Source: Pseudoalteromonas aurantia 208
Lineage (GTDB): Bacteria > Pseudomonadota > Gammaproteobacteria > Enterobacterales > Alteromonadaceae
DNA length: 64,000 nucleotides
Direction: 5' to 3'
NCBI RefSeq assembly: GCF_014858725.1
Contig: NZ_AQGV01000012.1
Span: 1,116,001 to 1,180,000 of the forward strand
Position numbers and translations under genes: made by a program. Under the pieces are notes generated by a model, which was not told where the DNA came from, ran no database searches, and was given only the letters and a program-made list of their open reading frames with translations. Positions 17,106-25,221 of this stretch are shown here, piece after piece. Position 1 is the first letter of the stretch; each line of letters opens with the position of its first letter.

Positions 17106-18615
17106 AATTACATCCTTTTTGTACAGTTTGAGTTGATACTCTAACTACAAAGTCATTGTAATCACTATCGTTTTGATCTTCCCAATACTGGATGTTACCA
17201 CTTTGCCTCATATTAGTCGTTAATTGGCCACTGTTACCATTGATAGCCATAACGTATGAGATTGAGCTCGATTGCAACACATCATAACTGCCATTTGCAC
17301 CATACTCATCAAGCAGTTTGACATAACTACCATTCACTTTTATACCCCAGTCATTATTAAATAATGAATCTTCAGAAACGAATTGATAATTAATACGCGT
17401 GTAATTTGCAGGCGTGCATGGAGCGTCATCATTAACAATTGTGCCACCGGCACTGCTTTGTCCAGAAATGCCTGATTGTGCAACAGCATTAACGGTTAGC
17501 GTTTTATCTGCGCTATGTACAGTGTTATCAATTGTTAGAATAGAGACTGCGGCACTTGTTTGACCAGACGGAATTGTCACGGATGCCGTTGATAATGTGT
17601 AATCACTTGGTGATGTTGTACCATCCGTCACCGACAATGCAACCGTAATATCTTCAGTAAATGTTGTACTTATTGTTGCATTGTATGTCAGTGTTCCACC
17701 TTCGACAACCGAGTCTGTGACGGGTTGAAGTGAAAAAGTGGGTTTGGGTGCAGTGCCGCATTGCACGTTTGTGTAGCATGCGACAGGTTGATTAGTATTA
17801 GTTGCTAAATCATTTAATCTAACGGGCACAGTGGCAAGTAAGCAAGTTGACCCCGTATTAGGCTCCAACATATATATTTGCGACTTATTAGCGTGCCCAT
17901 GGTCGTTAATGAGTGTCCGACTGATCACCACATCGCCTGCTTGATTTAGGGTTGCGCCTGTAACTGAAGTTAAGCCGTGATTAGAAAGTAAAGTTAGTGC
18001 ATAGGTACTGCGGTTGATTTCGTAGGTTGAGCTTGACGTCACGAGCAGCAGTTGACTGCCTTTAATTACCAAGTCACCACGATACTTACCTGATAGGTTA
18101 CCTAAACTAGCAAGTTCGGTTGCTTCACCAGTTTGCTTGTCTATTTGATACAGCTTACTGTAGCTGCTGGCGAGTAAAGTATCATTCTGATTATCATAAA
18201 CCATGCCTATTACTGATTTTGTTGTACCAACAATAGTATGGCTTTGGCTTGCAAAGTCATAATAAGCTAACTTTGTTGATTTGTACCTTTTACCTTTAAT
18301 TGGTAGGTGTGCAAGTTCATCGGCGCTAATCGCCAAGGCACTCACGTCAACCTCATACTCTGTTGGGCGCGGGGAGGCGACATAATACATTCGGTTATTA
18401 CTGTTATCATAGGCGAGTGCACTAGAGCTGAACTTAGCAATTGATTTAGCTTGCGCTGATTGCACTTCCTCATTGAGGCTGAAGAGCAGACCTAAATCTC
18501 CGCGACCGGCATTGATCCCATAGAGTTCCCCTAGGCATTCGTTTGCATAGCTCGGAGCGCAAATACTAATAGCTATGAGTGATAGTGCAGGCATGGTTAA
18601 TGAAGTTTTTGTCAT
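17104..18615 (-). CDS. Secreted Calx-beta domain protein with DUF4114-like C-terminus
   Basis: 503 residues from ATG 18615, chosen for its signal peptide (ends near APSYA); an ATG 24 bases upstream is also in frame. Residues about 30-270 form a repeated strand pattern (DNSNNRMYYVA, DNQNDTLLASS, YEINRSTYALTLLS) resembling a beta-propeller. A Calx-beta domain follows (VVEGGTLTYNATIS ... TVNAVAQSG ... VNDDA). The end, YWEDQNDSDYNDFVVRVST, matches the Ca-binding-like Asp motif of DUF4114. It is likely a secreted calcium-dependent surface or matrix protein. The stop codon touches MITE copy 1. Confidence 0.65.
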   Translation of the reverse strand: MTKTSLTMPALSLIAISICAPSYANECLGELYGINAGRGDLGLLFSLNEEVQSAQAKSIAKFSSSALAYDNSNNRMYYVASPRPTEYEVDVSALAISADELAHLPIKGKRYKSTKLAYYDFASQSHTIVGTTKSVIGMVYDNQNDTLLASSYSKLYQIDKQTGEATELASLGNLSGKYRGDLVIKGSQLLLVTSSSTYEINRSTYALTLLSNHGLTSVTGATLNQAGDVVISRTLINDHGHANKSQIYMLEPNTGSTCLLATVPVRLNDLATNTNQPVACYTNVQCGTAPKPTFSLQPVTDSVVEGGTLTYNATISTTFTEDITVALSVTDGTTSPSDYTLSTASVTIPSGQTSAAVSILTIDNTVHSADKTLTVNAVAQSGISGQSSAGGTIVNDDAPCTPANYTRINYQFVSEDSLFNNDWGIKVNGSYVKLLDEYGANGSYDVLQSSSISYVMAINGNSGQLTTNMRQSGNIQYWEDQNDSDYNDFVVRVSTQTVQKGCN

Positions 18616-18819
18616 GGTGTAGTATCCAAGGTAGTTCATCCTGAACAACTAATACAACACAAAGTAATGTCACACCCGGTCCATATCGCAGGTGTGATTT
18701 CTTAATCCTTTGAGGCGAGTGCTTCCGTTATTGACTTTGCAATCTGAGGTCATTATCTACACTTAAAAACATTTTATCAACATTTATTTGGTACTAAAGG
18801 GTTGGTTTTTTTGTGGGGG

Positions 18820-19020
18820 TTACGCTTTGTTGTTCATTTTTATATAGTTAGGTAATAGCTCTTCGACAATTTTTTTTGCACTAATGGTATAGCGGACTCC
18901 ATTAAACATAACAGAAGTTTGTTCATCAATACCTGTTATTCCGGTTAGTGTCCAACCTTCGCCGCGTTCAGGGCAGTAGACTTTCGTGGTGGGTTGAATC
19001 ACTTTAAACTCTTCAGACAT
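18820..19020 (-). CDS. Small conserved-looking hypothetical protein
   Basis: 66 residues, soluble, no signal peptide. The ATG is preceded by TAGGAAATATA, a good ribosome site, and codon use looks coding. The middle segment YCPERGEGWTLTGITGIDEQ suggests a compact beta domain. Function unknown. Confidence 0.6.
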   Translation of the reverse strand: MSEEFKVIQPTTKVYCPERGEGWTLTGITGIDEQTSVMFNGVRYTISAKKIVEELLPNYIKMNNKA

Positions 19021-19095
19021 TATATTTCCTAGATGGACTGATTTTGCGCAGATAGTTTATACTAATTATAGAATTTTCCAATCTATGTAGCTCCG

Positions 19096-19647
19096 ATGGT
19101 ATTACAAACCACCCGTTTATTTTTAAGGCCTATCTCGCATCGAGATATAGATGCCCTGTTGCGGCTACTTAATGAGCCATTGATCGCTCAGTATAATGAT
19201 TATGGGCAAACAGTGAGCCGTGATGAAGCAAAATCATTGATCCAATGGGATCTTGAGCAAGCTTATCAGGGAACAGGTACGCGCTTTGTTATTATTAATA
19301 AAATATCAAATGAATTTATAGGCACATTAGGCATCTATGACCATGATATTATTAAAAAGCATTGCTTTTTAGGTTTCGAGCTTTCGCCATCCGAATGGGG
19401 AAAAGGTATTATGCGTGAAGCACTCGAGTGCCTATTTAACTATTTAGTTGAAAACATCGCACAGAATGCGCTTCCTTTGCTGGTAAGAGCAAAAGTTGAG
19501 AGTTTAAATAAGAACTGCATAAAACTATTAACACGCTTGATGTTTACGCAATCGAACGTAAATGAATATATCATGCTCTTAGAAGCTGCAGATCCGAATG
19601 CTATGTACGAGCAGGGAGCAGATACATTACTTTTGGATCAAATGTAA
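19096..19647 (+). CDS. GNAT acetyltransferase, RimJ/RimL type
   Basis: 183 residues. The start LQTTRLFLRPISHRDIDALLRLL is the RimJ/RimL-like N-terminus, followed by FVIINKISNEFIGTLGIYD and FLGFELSPSEWGKGIMREALECLF, the acetyl-CoA loop region. Such enzymes acetylate N-terminal residues of proteins or small amines; the substrate is unknown. The 3' end overlaps the convergent TetR gene by 21 bp. Confidence 0.85.
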   Translation: MVLQTTRLFLRPISHRDIDALLRLLNEPLIAQYNDYGQTVSRDEAKSLIQWDLEQAYQGTGTRFVIINKISNEFIGTLGIYDHDIIKKHCFLGFELSPSEWGKGIMREALECLFNYLVENIAQNALPLLVRAKVESLNKNCIKLLTRLMFTQSNVNEYIMLLEAADPNAMYEQGADTLLLDQM

Positions 19648-20151
19648 TTTATTGCTGAGAGTACGGACCATCTCCTGTGCAGTGGTATTGTCGTCACATA
19701 ACCCTTGTAATAAAGTCATGAAATAGCAATCCATCATGACGTTTGCCTGTGTCGCATCATATTGCTGTTCGGAATATAGCATTAATTTAAATGCGTTCAA
19801 TTGATCTAGAAAATACGCTTGTTGCCATAAAATGCAAACCACTAGCTCTTTACTAAACTCTTTATTTTCTAAATAAAAGGCATACAAATATTTGGCATAA
19901 TGGCGAAGCTTTAATCTGGGTGTATGGTGCGTATCTGTTTCTGCCGCCTCCTGTATTACCGAATCTATTTTGCGATACATTGCGACTTTCAGTATGTCGG
20001 CTTTTGACGGGAAATGGCTAAACACCGTGCCAGTTGCTACACCAGCATATTGTGATATTTGCCGAGTTGTGGTGTCGTGGTACCCATACTCGTTAAATAG
20101 GTCCCAGCTTGCGTTTAAAATTGCAGAGTATGTTTTTTCTCTTTTATTCAT
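19627..20151 (-). CDS. TetR/AcrR-family transcriptional regulator
   Basis: 174 residues from ATG 20151. The N-terminal helix-turn-helix reads ILNASWDLFNEYGYHDTTTRQISQYAGVATGTVFSHFPSKADIL, the family signature (quoted in pieces by function, residues about 9-55). The C-terminal ligand domain is unassigned. Two near-identical palindromes lie 70-105 bp upstream (20222-20233, 20244-20255), probable autoregulatory operators. No effector gene is directly adjacent, so the target is unknown. Confidence 0.88.
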   Translation of the reverse strand: MNKREKTYSAILNASWDLFNEYGYHDTTTRQISQYAGVATGTVFSHFPSKADILKVAMYRKIDSVIQEAAETDTHHTPRLKLRHYAKYLYAFYLENKEFSKELVVCILWQQAYFLDQLNAFKLMLYSEQQYDATQANVMMDCYFMTLLQGLCDDNTTAQEMVRTLSNKLHLIQK

Positions 20152-20563
20152 AATAGTCCCTATCCGAAGAAGCAAATATCTTAGCACTATTTTTATACAA
20201 ACACATAAAATGCTTATTTTATGAGCGCGCTCAATTATTTTTATGAGTGCGCTCAATTTAAAGTAACGTGCTGTGTCTCAGATATTTGGACATGGACTAT
20301 TTTCAGTTATTTACTTTCATCCATGGCGATTACGCTCGCTATTAGAAGGAGGTGCTATGCCCAGCAGGTATGTTGCTACTCTTTTTTAATATCGGTATTT
20401 AATTGCTGTGGAACGCTGGAGAATGGTTGAACCCCAATAAAAAATACATTTAGAAAGCATAAAGCAAGTACTTCACTATGAACTTTCGTGGTTTTACGCG
20501 CGCGTTTAGTTTAAAATCAAGCACTGATAAAATGTAAATTCAGATAATCCTGAGGAGCCTGTT
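20152..20563. other. Regulatory gap between the TetR gene and the ABC-F gene
   Basis: 412 bp holding the two TetR-type palindromes and the ABC-F leader with its GAGGAG ribosome site (20552-20557). A 69-codon frame from 20221 runs through the operators and lacks a ribosome site, so I do not call it. Confidence 0.5.
20222..20255. promoter_or_regulatory. Double palindromic operator upstream of TetR gene
   Basis: Perfect palindrome TGAGCG-CGCTCA (20222-20233) and one-mismatch copy TGAGTG-CGCTCA (20244-20255), spaced 22 bp centre to centre (two helical turns) within a longer direct repeat TTTTATGAG..GCGCTCAATT. This is typical of a TetR dimer-pair operator. Confidence 0.65.
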
Positions 20564-22153
20564 ATTTTAAGCGCAGCTAACGTCACCATGCAGTTTGGTG
20601 CAAAACCATTATTCGAAAATATCTCTGTAAAATTTGGAGATGGCAATCGCTATGGCCTTATCGGTGCAAACGGTTGTGGTAAATCTACGTTAATGAAGAT
20701 CCTTGGTGGCGAACTTGAAGCCAGCGCTGGTAACGTAAGTGTGTCACCTAACACCCGTCTAGCTAAATTAAATCAGGACCAATTTGCTTACGAAGAGTAC
20801 TCCGTTGTTGACACGGTTATTATGGGTCACAAAGAACTCTGGAGCATAAAAGCAGAGCGAGATCGTATTTACTCATTACCAGAGATGAGTGAAGAAGACG
20901 GGATGAAGGTCGCAGATCTTGAAACGGAATTTGCAGAAATGGATGGTTACTCCGCCGAAGCTAAAGCAGGTGAATTGCTGTTAGGTGTGGGGATTCCAAC
21001 TGAGCAGCACTATGGCTTAATGTCTGAAGTTGCGCCTGGTTTTAAACTGCGAGTGCTGTTAGCGCAGGTGTTGTTTGCTGATCCAGATATCATGCTGCTA
21101 GACGAACCAACCAACAACTTAGACATCTATACTATCAAGTGGTTGGAAGACGTTTTGAATCAACGTGATTGTACTATGCTTATTATTTCCCACGATCGGC
21201 ATTTCTTAAATTCAGTGTGTACACATATGGCTGACATAGATTATGGTGAGTTACGTGTTTACCCGGGCAATTATGACGAATATATGTTCGCGGCAACACA
21301 AGCACGTGAAAAGCTGCTCAGTGAAAATGCCAAGAAAAAGGCGCAAATTGCGGAGCTACAACAGTTTGTATCACGCTTTTCTGCCAATGCATCGAAAGCT
21401 AAACAGGCGACTTCTCGAGCTAAACAAATAGATAAAATTCAGCTAGATGATGTTAAAGCATCATCTCGTCAGTCACCATTCATCCGTTTTGAACAGTCAA
21501 AACAGCTTTTCAGAAACGCACTTGAACTTAATAACGTTGGCCAAGGCTATGATGAGTTATTATTTTCTGGCCTTGAAGGGTTAGTTGAAGTAGGTGAACG
21601 CATCGCGATCATTGGTGAGAATGGGGTTGGTAAATCAACACTATTGCATTCTTTTGCTGGTAGACTTGACCTAAAAGAGGGTGACTTTAAATGGTCTGAA
21701 AATGCCAATATTGGTTATTATGCGCAAGATCATGCTGATGAATTTGACAAAGATATGACCGTTTTTGAGTGGATGGAGCAATGGCAGCAAGAAGGGGACG
21801 ACGAGCAAGTTATTCGCAGTTATTTAGGCCGTATGCTGTTCTCTCAAAATGACATTAAGAAGTCGGTGAAAGTGCTCTCAGGTGGTGAACAAGGTCGTAT
21901 GCTTTTTGGTAAGTTAATGATGTTCAAACACAACATGTTATTGATGGATGAACCAACAAACCACATGGACATGGAGTCAATTGAAGCATTAAACTTAGCG
22001 TTAGAGCAGTACGAAGGCACGTTATTTTTTGTATCTCACGATCGACAGTTCGTATCATCACTTGCGACCCGAATTTGGGAGATTAAAGACGGGAAAGTAA
22101 TTGACTTTAGAGGTAGTTACGAAGAGTACCTTGCATCACAAGAACTGGCATAA
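20564..22153 (+). CDS. ybiT: ABC-F ATPase of the YbiT type, probable ATT start
   Basis: 529 codons from ATT 20564 (521 from the first ATG, 20588). Two ABC domains are present: Walker [10 protein letters not shown] and GENGVGKST, signatures LRVLLAQ and LSGGEQGRM, Walker B LLDEPTNN and LMDEPTNH, and a linker rich in Lys/Ala (residues about 230-290). No membrane domain, so it acts on the ribosome. The 8 residues before the ATG (LSAANVT) match the beginning of YbiT-type proteins, GGAG is 6 nt before ATT, and total length then equals YbiT of E. coli (about 530). A start at ATG 20588 would cut the first strand of the domain. Confidence 0.85.
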   Translation: MLSAANVTMQFGAKPLFENISVKFGDGNRYGLIGANGCGKSTLMKILGGELEASAGNVSVSPNTRLAKLNQDQFAYEEYSVVDTVIMGHKELWSIKAERDRIYSLPEMSEEDGMKVADLETEFAEMDGYSAEAKAGELLLGVGIPTEQHYGLMSEVAPGFKLRVLLAQVLFADPDIMLLDEPTNNLDIYTIKWLEDVLNQRDCTMLIISHDRHFLNSVCTHMADIDYGELRVYPGNYDEYMFAATQAREKLLSENAKKKAQIAELQQFVSRFSANASKAKQATSRAKQIDKIQLDDVKASSRQSPFIRFEQSKQLFRNALELNNVGQGYDELLFSGLEGLVEVGERIAIIGENGVGKSTLLHSFAGRLDLKEGDFKWSENANIGYYAQDHADEFDKDMTVFEWMEQWQQEGDDEQVIRSYLGRMLFSQNDIKKSVKVLSGGEQGRMLFGKLMMFKHNMLLMDEPTNHMDMESIEALNLALEQYEGTLFFVSHDRQFVSSLATRIWEIKDGKVIDFRGSYEEYLASQELA

Positions 22154-22160
22154 CTTAATC

Positions 22161-22186
22161 AACCGCGCTGTAGAGTGCGGTTTTTT
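22161..22186 (+). terminator. Terminator after the ABC-F gene
   Basis: AACCGC ... GCGGTT stem followed by TTTTG, 7 bp after the ABC-F stop. Confidence 0.7.
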
Positions 22187-22373
22187 GTTACGCGCTTTAT
22201 TGTCGTTTTTAATATCAAAGGCTGTATATCACAAAGCGGCAATAAAAATGGTATTAGCATCGCACTTAGGTATAATACCGCGCAAAAATTAACATAGTTT
22301 TGATTACCCCAACATACATTCAAAACTGTGATTTATATTGTATCGTTTAACTTACTATTACCGAGGATTTACT

Positions 22374-22856
22374 ATGACGGTTGGCATTATTATGGGTTCA
22401 AAATCAGATTGGCCTACCATGCAGCATACAGCAGATATGTTAGACAAATTTGGCATTGCGTATGAAACTAAAGTTGTTTCAGCGCACCGGACTCCTCAAT
22501 TATTGGCTGACTATGCATCCACTGCTGCTGAGCGTGGTATTAAAGTCATTATCGCAGGCGCAGGTGGTGCTGCACACCTTCCAGGTATGGCTGCTGCTTT
22601 TACGAGTTTACCCGTATTAGGCGTTCCCGTTAAATCTAAAACATTAAACGGAGTTGACTCATTACTTTCTATTTGTCAAATGCCAAAAGGTGTTGCTGTT
22701 GGTACCCTTGCGATAGGTGATGCGGGTGCTGCTAATGCTGGATTGCTTGCTGCACAAATTTTGGGTTGTCAGCAACCGGAGATTTTCGAAAAAGTTGAAG
22801 CGTTCCGTAAAGCGCAAACGGAAACAATTCTAGCTAACCCGAATCCAGCTGAATAA
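22374..22856 (+). CDS. purE: N5-carboxyaminoimidazole ribonucleotide mutase
   Basis: 160 residues from ATG 22374 with CGAGGATTT upstream; the start [16 protein letters not shown] is the PurE signature. It also has SAHRTP and the [12 protein letters not shown] segment. The enzyme converts N5-CAIR to CAIR in purine synthesis. The stop is followed one base later by the purK ATG, so the pair is an operon. Confidence 0.96.
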   Translation: MTVGIIMGSKSDWPTMQHTADMLDKFGIAYETKVVSAHRTPQLLADYASTAAERGIKVIIAGAGGAAHLPGMAAAFTSLPVLGVPVKSKTLNGVDSLLSICQMPKGVAVGTLAIGDAGAANAGLLAAQILGCQQPEIFEKVEAFRKAQTETILANPNPAE

Positions 22857-22857
22857 T

Positions 22858-24006
22858 ATGAATATATTAGTTTTAGGGTCAGGGCAGTTAGCGCGGATGA
22901 TGAGTTTATCTGCGACGCATTTAGATTTACATGTGTTAGCGTATGACGTTAGCACTAAAAAGGTCGTTAATCCGGTTACCGGTCAGCTTAGTGAGCAATC
23001 GTTATCACAGGCGATTGCATCAAGTTGCGCAATCACGGCTGAGTTTGAGCATATCCCTCATGATGTGCTTGAACAATGTTCACTCAGCGGGAAGTTTTAT
23101 CCAGGTGCGCAAGCCATAGCGACTGGCGGTGATCGAGCGAAAGAGAAAGCGTTACTTGATAAAGCGGCAGTGAAATGTGCGCCTTATAAATTGATCACCG
23201 AAAAACAGCACTTTTTAGATGCCGTAGAACAATTGGCTTTGCCTATGGTTGTCAAAACGTGTCAAGCCGGTTATGACGGTAAAGGGCAGTGGCGTGTTAA
23301 ATCAGTCGAGGATATTGAGTCAATCTGGTTAGAAATGGCTGAGTTTTTATCGACAGGTACAACACTGAGTCCACATTCTATTATTGCTGAGAAAATGATC
23401 CCATTTGATCGTGAAGTATCGATTATTGGTGTTCGTGATCGTAACGGACAGTGTAAAATCTATCCATTGACTGAAAATCAACATACGGATGGTGTGTTGA
23501 CCTTGTCGATTGCAGGTAAAGAGAAAAATGATATTCAGCAACAAGCTGAAGATGCTTTTAATGCATTGGCCAATTCGCTTAATTATGTGGGTGTTTTAGC
23601 CATCGAGTTTTTTGATGTACAAGGGGAGCTGCTGGTTAACGAAATTGCGCCACGTGTTCATAATTCAGGGCATTGGACACAACAGGGCTGTCATACAAGT
23701 CAATTTGAGAACCATATGCGTGCAATTTCTGGATTGCCGTTGGGTTCGACCACCTTGATTAGGCCGACAGCGATGATCAATGTGTTGGGTCAGCAAAGCA
23801 TTCCGAGTACAGTACTAACCGTCGATGGCGTGACGAGCCATTGGTACGGTAAAACTGCGAAGCCTGGTCGAAAAATGGGGCACATTAATGTGTCAGCTAA
23901 CTCGCTGCATGAGTTGGGAGAAAAGCTAGGTGAACTTGCAGAATTTCTGCCAGAGGAGTACTACCCCGGTGTACTCGCGACTGGGCACCAACTTATTCTA
24001 AATTAA
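22858..24006 (+). CDS. purK: N5-carboxyaminoimidazole ribonucleotide synthase
   Basis: 382 residues of the ATP-grasp family. It has GSGQLARM at the start, PMVVKTCQAGYDGKGQW (ATP-binding) and EIAPRVHNSGHWT near the end. It carboxylates AIR with bicarbonate and ATP to give the substrate of PurE. A terminator follows directly. Confidence 0.96.
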   Translation: MNILVLGSGQLARMMSLSATHLDLHVLAYDVSTKKVVNPVTGQLSEQSLSQAIASSCAITAEFEHIPHDVLEQCSLSGKFYPGAQAIATGGDRAKEKALLDKAAVKCAPYKLITEKQHFLDAVEQLALPMVVKTCQAGYDGKGQWRVKSVEDIESIWLEMAEFLSTGTTLSPHSIIAEKMIPFDREVSIIGVRDRNGQCKIYPLTENQHTDGVLTLSIAGKEKNDIQQQAEDAFNALANSLNYVGVLAIEFFDVQGELLVNEIAPRVHNSGHWTQQGCHTSQFENHMRAISGLPLGSTTLIRPTAMINVLGQQSIPSTVLTVDGVTSHWYGKTAKPGRKMGHINVSANSLHELGEKLGELAEFLPEEYYPGVLATGHQLILN

Positions 24007-24011
24007 CCAAT

Positions 24012-24038
24012 AGCCGGATTTAATATCCGGCTTTTTTT
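24012..24038 (+). terminator. Terminator after purEK
   Basis: AGCCGGAT-taata-ATCCGGCT stem followed by TTTTTTT. Confidence 0.88.
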
Positions 24039-24057
24039 GGATTTAAAAACGTGGCAT

Positions 24058-24984
24058 ATGATGACTTTTAGTCAATGTAGTTTCTTGTTGTTATTTATTG
24101 CGAGTTTTACATCCTTCGTTGGACCCGCATTGGCCCTTGCCATGGGGATGCTGTATACGTGGTGCTGGGGAAACCCCATGGAGGCTTGGAGTAGCAAAGT
24201 CAGTAAATGGATGCTGAAAGTCGCAGTGATTGGACTCGGTTTTAATGTCAATATATATGATGTACTAGAAGTCGGTCGCAGTTCAATCGTGTTAACCATT
24301 GTTAGCATTACCGCAATCATTGGTTTAGGAGAAATACTGACTCAACTATTTAGACTAAATAAAAACACCGGTATTTTAATCTCTTTTGGTACCGCAATAT
24401 GTGGCGGTAGTGCCATTGCAGCTATGGCGCCAGTTATTAAAGCCAAAGAACATGAGATTGCTGTTGCGCTTGCAGTGGTGTTTTTGTTAAACGCGGTAGG
24501 CCTTATAATATTCCCCCTTATTGGCCATTACTTTGTACTCTCAGAACAGCAATTTGCTGTTTGGGCTGCACTGGCTATTCATGACACCAGTAGTGTGGTT
24601 GCTGCAGCGGCAACATTTAGCCCATTGGCGGTGGGTATTGCAACAACGATAAAGTTAACGCGGGCGATGTGGATAATTCCCTATACAGCATTGGCTGGCG
24701 TATTTTGGAAAAGTGAAGAAAAGGCCAACATTCCACTATTTATATTTGGGTTTCTAATTGCGGCATTATGCAATACGTGGTTTGAGCAGTTCGAAGTTGT
24801 CTGGCAGAGTGTCTACTCGGGGGCAAAACACATCTTGGTTGCGACTTTATTCTTGATTGGTGCTGGCGTTTCGAGAAAGGTACTCATAGAAACTGGCTGG
24901 CGGCCATTCGCTATGGCCATGATTTTATGGATCATAGTAAGCAGTGTGCTTTTATTACTAATAAAAGATGGTTACATTTCGTAA
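24058..24984 (+). CDS. YeiH-family (UPF0324) integral membrane protein, putative sulfate exporter family
   Basis: About 308 residues from ATG 24058; an in-frame TTG at 24037 is inside the purK terminator T-tract, so the later ATG is preferred. About 8-10 hydrophobic segments are seen. Family marks are AVIGLGFNVN, GTAICGGSAIAA and AIHDTSSVVAAA. Members are called putative sulfate exporters but no substrate has been proven for most. Inner membrane. Confidence 0.8.
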   Translation: MMTFSQCSFLLLFIASFTSFVGPALALAMGMLYTWCWGNPMEAWSSKVSKWMLKVAVIGLGFNVNIYDVLEVGRSSIVLTIVSITAIIGLGEILTQLFRLNKNTGILISFGTAICGGSAIAAMAPVIKAKEHEIAVALAVVFLLNAVGLIIFPLIGHYFVLSEQQFAVWAALAIHDTSSVVAAAATFSPLAVGIATTIKLTRAMWIIPYTALAGVFWKSEEKANIPLFIFGFLIAALCNTWFEQFEVVWQSVYSGAKHILVATLFLIGAGVSRKVLIETGWRPFAMAMILWIIVSSVLLLLIKDGYIS

Positions 24985-25103
24985 AAAGTTTTATTTAATT
25001 TGGAACTCTTTTGTGGTTTCGGCGGTCTTATTTTATGAGGCGTGGATAGGCCTCACTTCATACTCGTTGTCCATCAACGATTATGTGAGCGCAGAGAGTA
25101 TTT

Positions 25104-25131
25104 GGCCAGTAACCTTTACTGGCCTTTTTTT
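25104..25131 (+). terminator. Terminator upstream of the S9 peptidase gene
   Basis: Perfect 9-bp stem GGCCAGTAA / TTACTGGCC, 3-nt loop, then seven T. It lies 120 bp after the yeiH-like stop; the stretch between holds nothing I recognise and could be a 3' UTR or small RNA. Confidence 0.85.
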
Positions 25132-25221
25132 ATCTTGAAACTTGGTTGTTAGTCTTAAATAAGTCGAAATATGAAGACATATTTGCTTAAATGAGACAAT
25201 TTTCATAACAACAGAAGCGCA

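Noticed and set aside
20221..20430. 69-codon frame starting inside the TetR operators
   Set aside because: Runs through palindromic operator sequence, no ribosome site, aromatic/Cys-rich unlikely protein.
24985..25103. Possible small RNA before the strong terminator at 25104
   Set aside because: No promoter or conserved structure could be supported; may be the 3' UTR of the yeiH-like gene.
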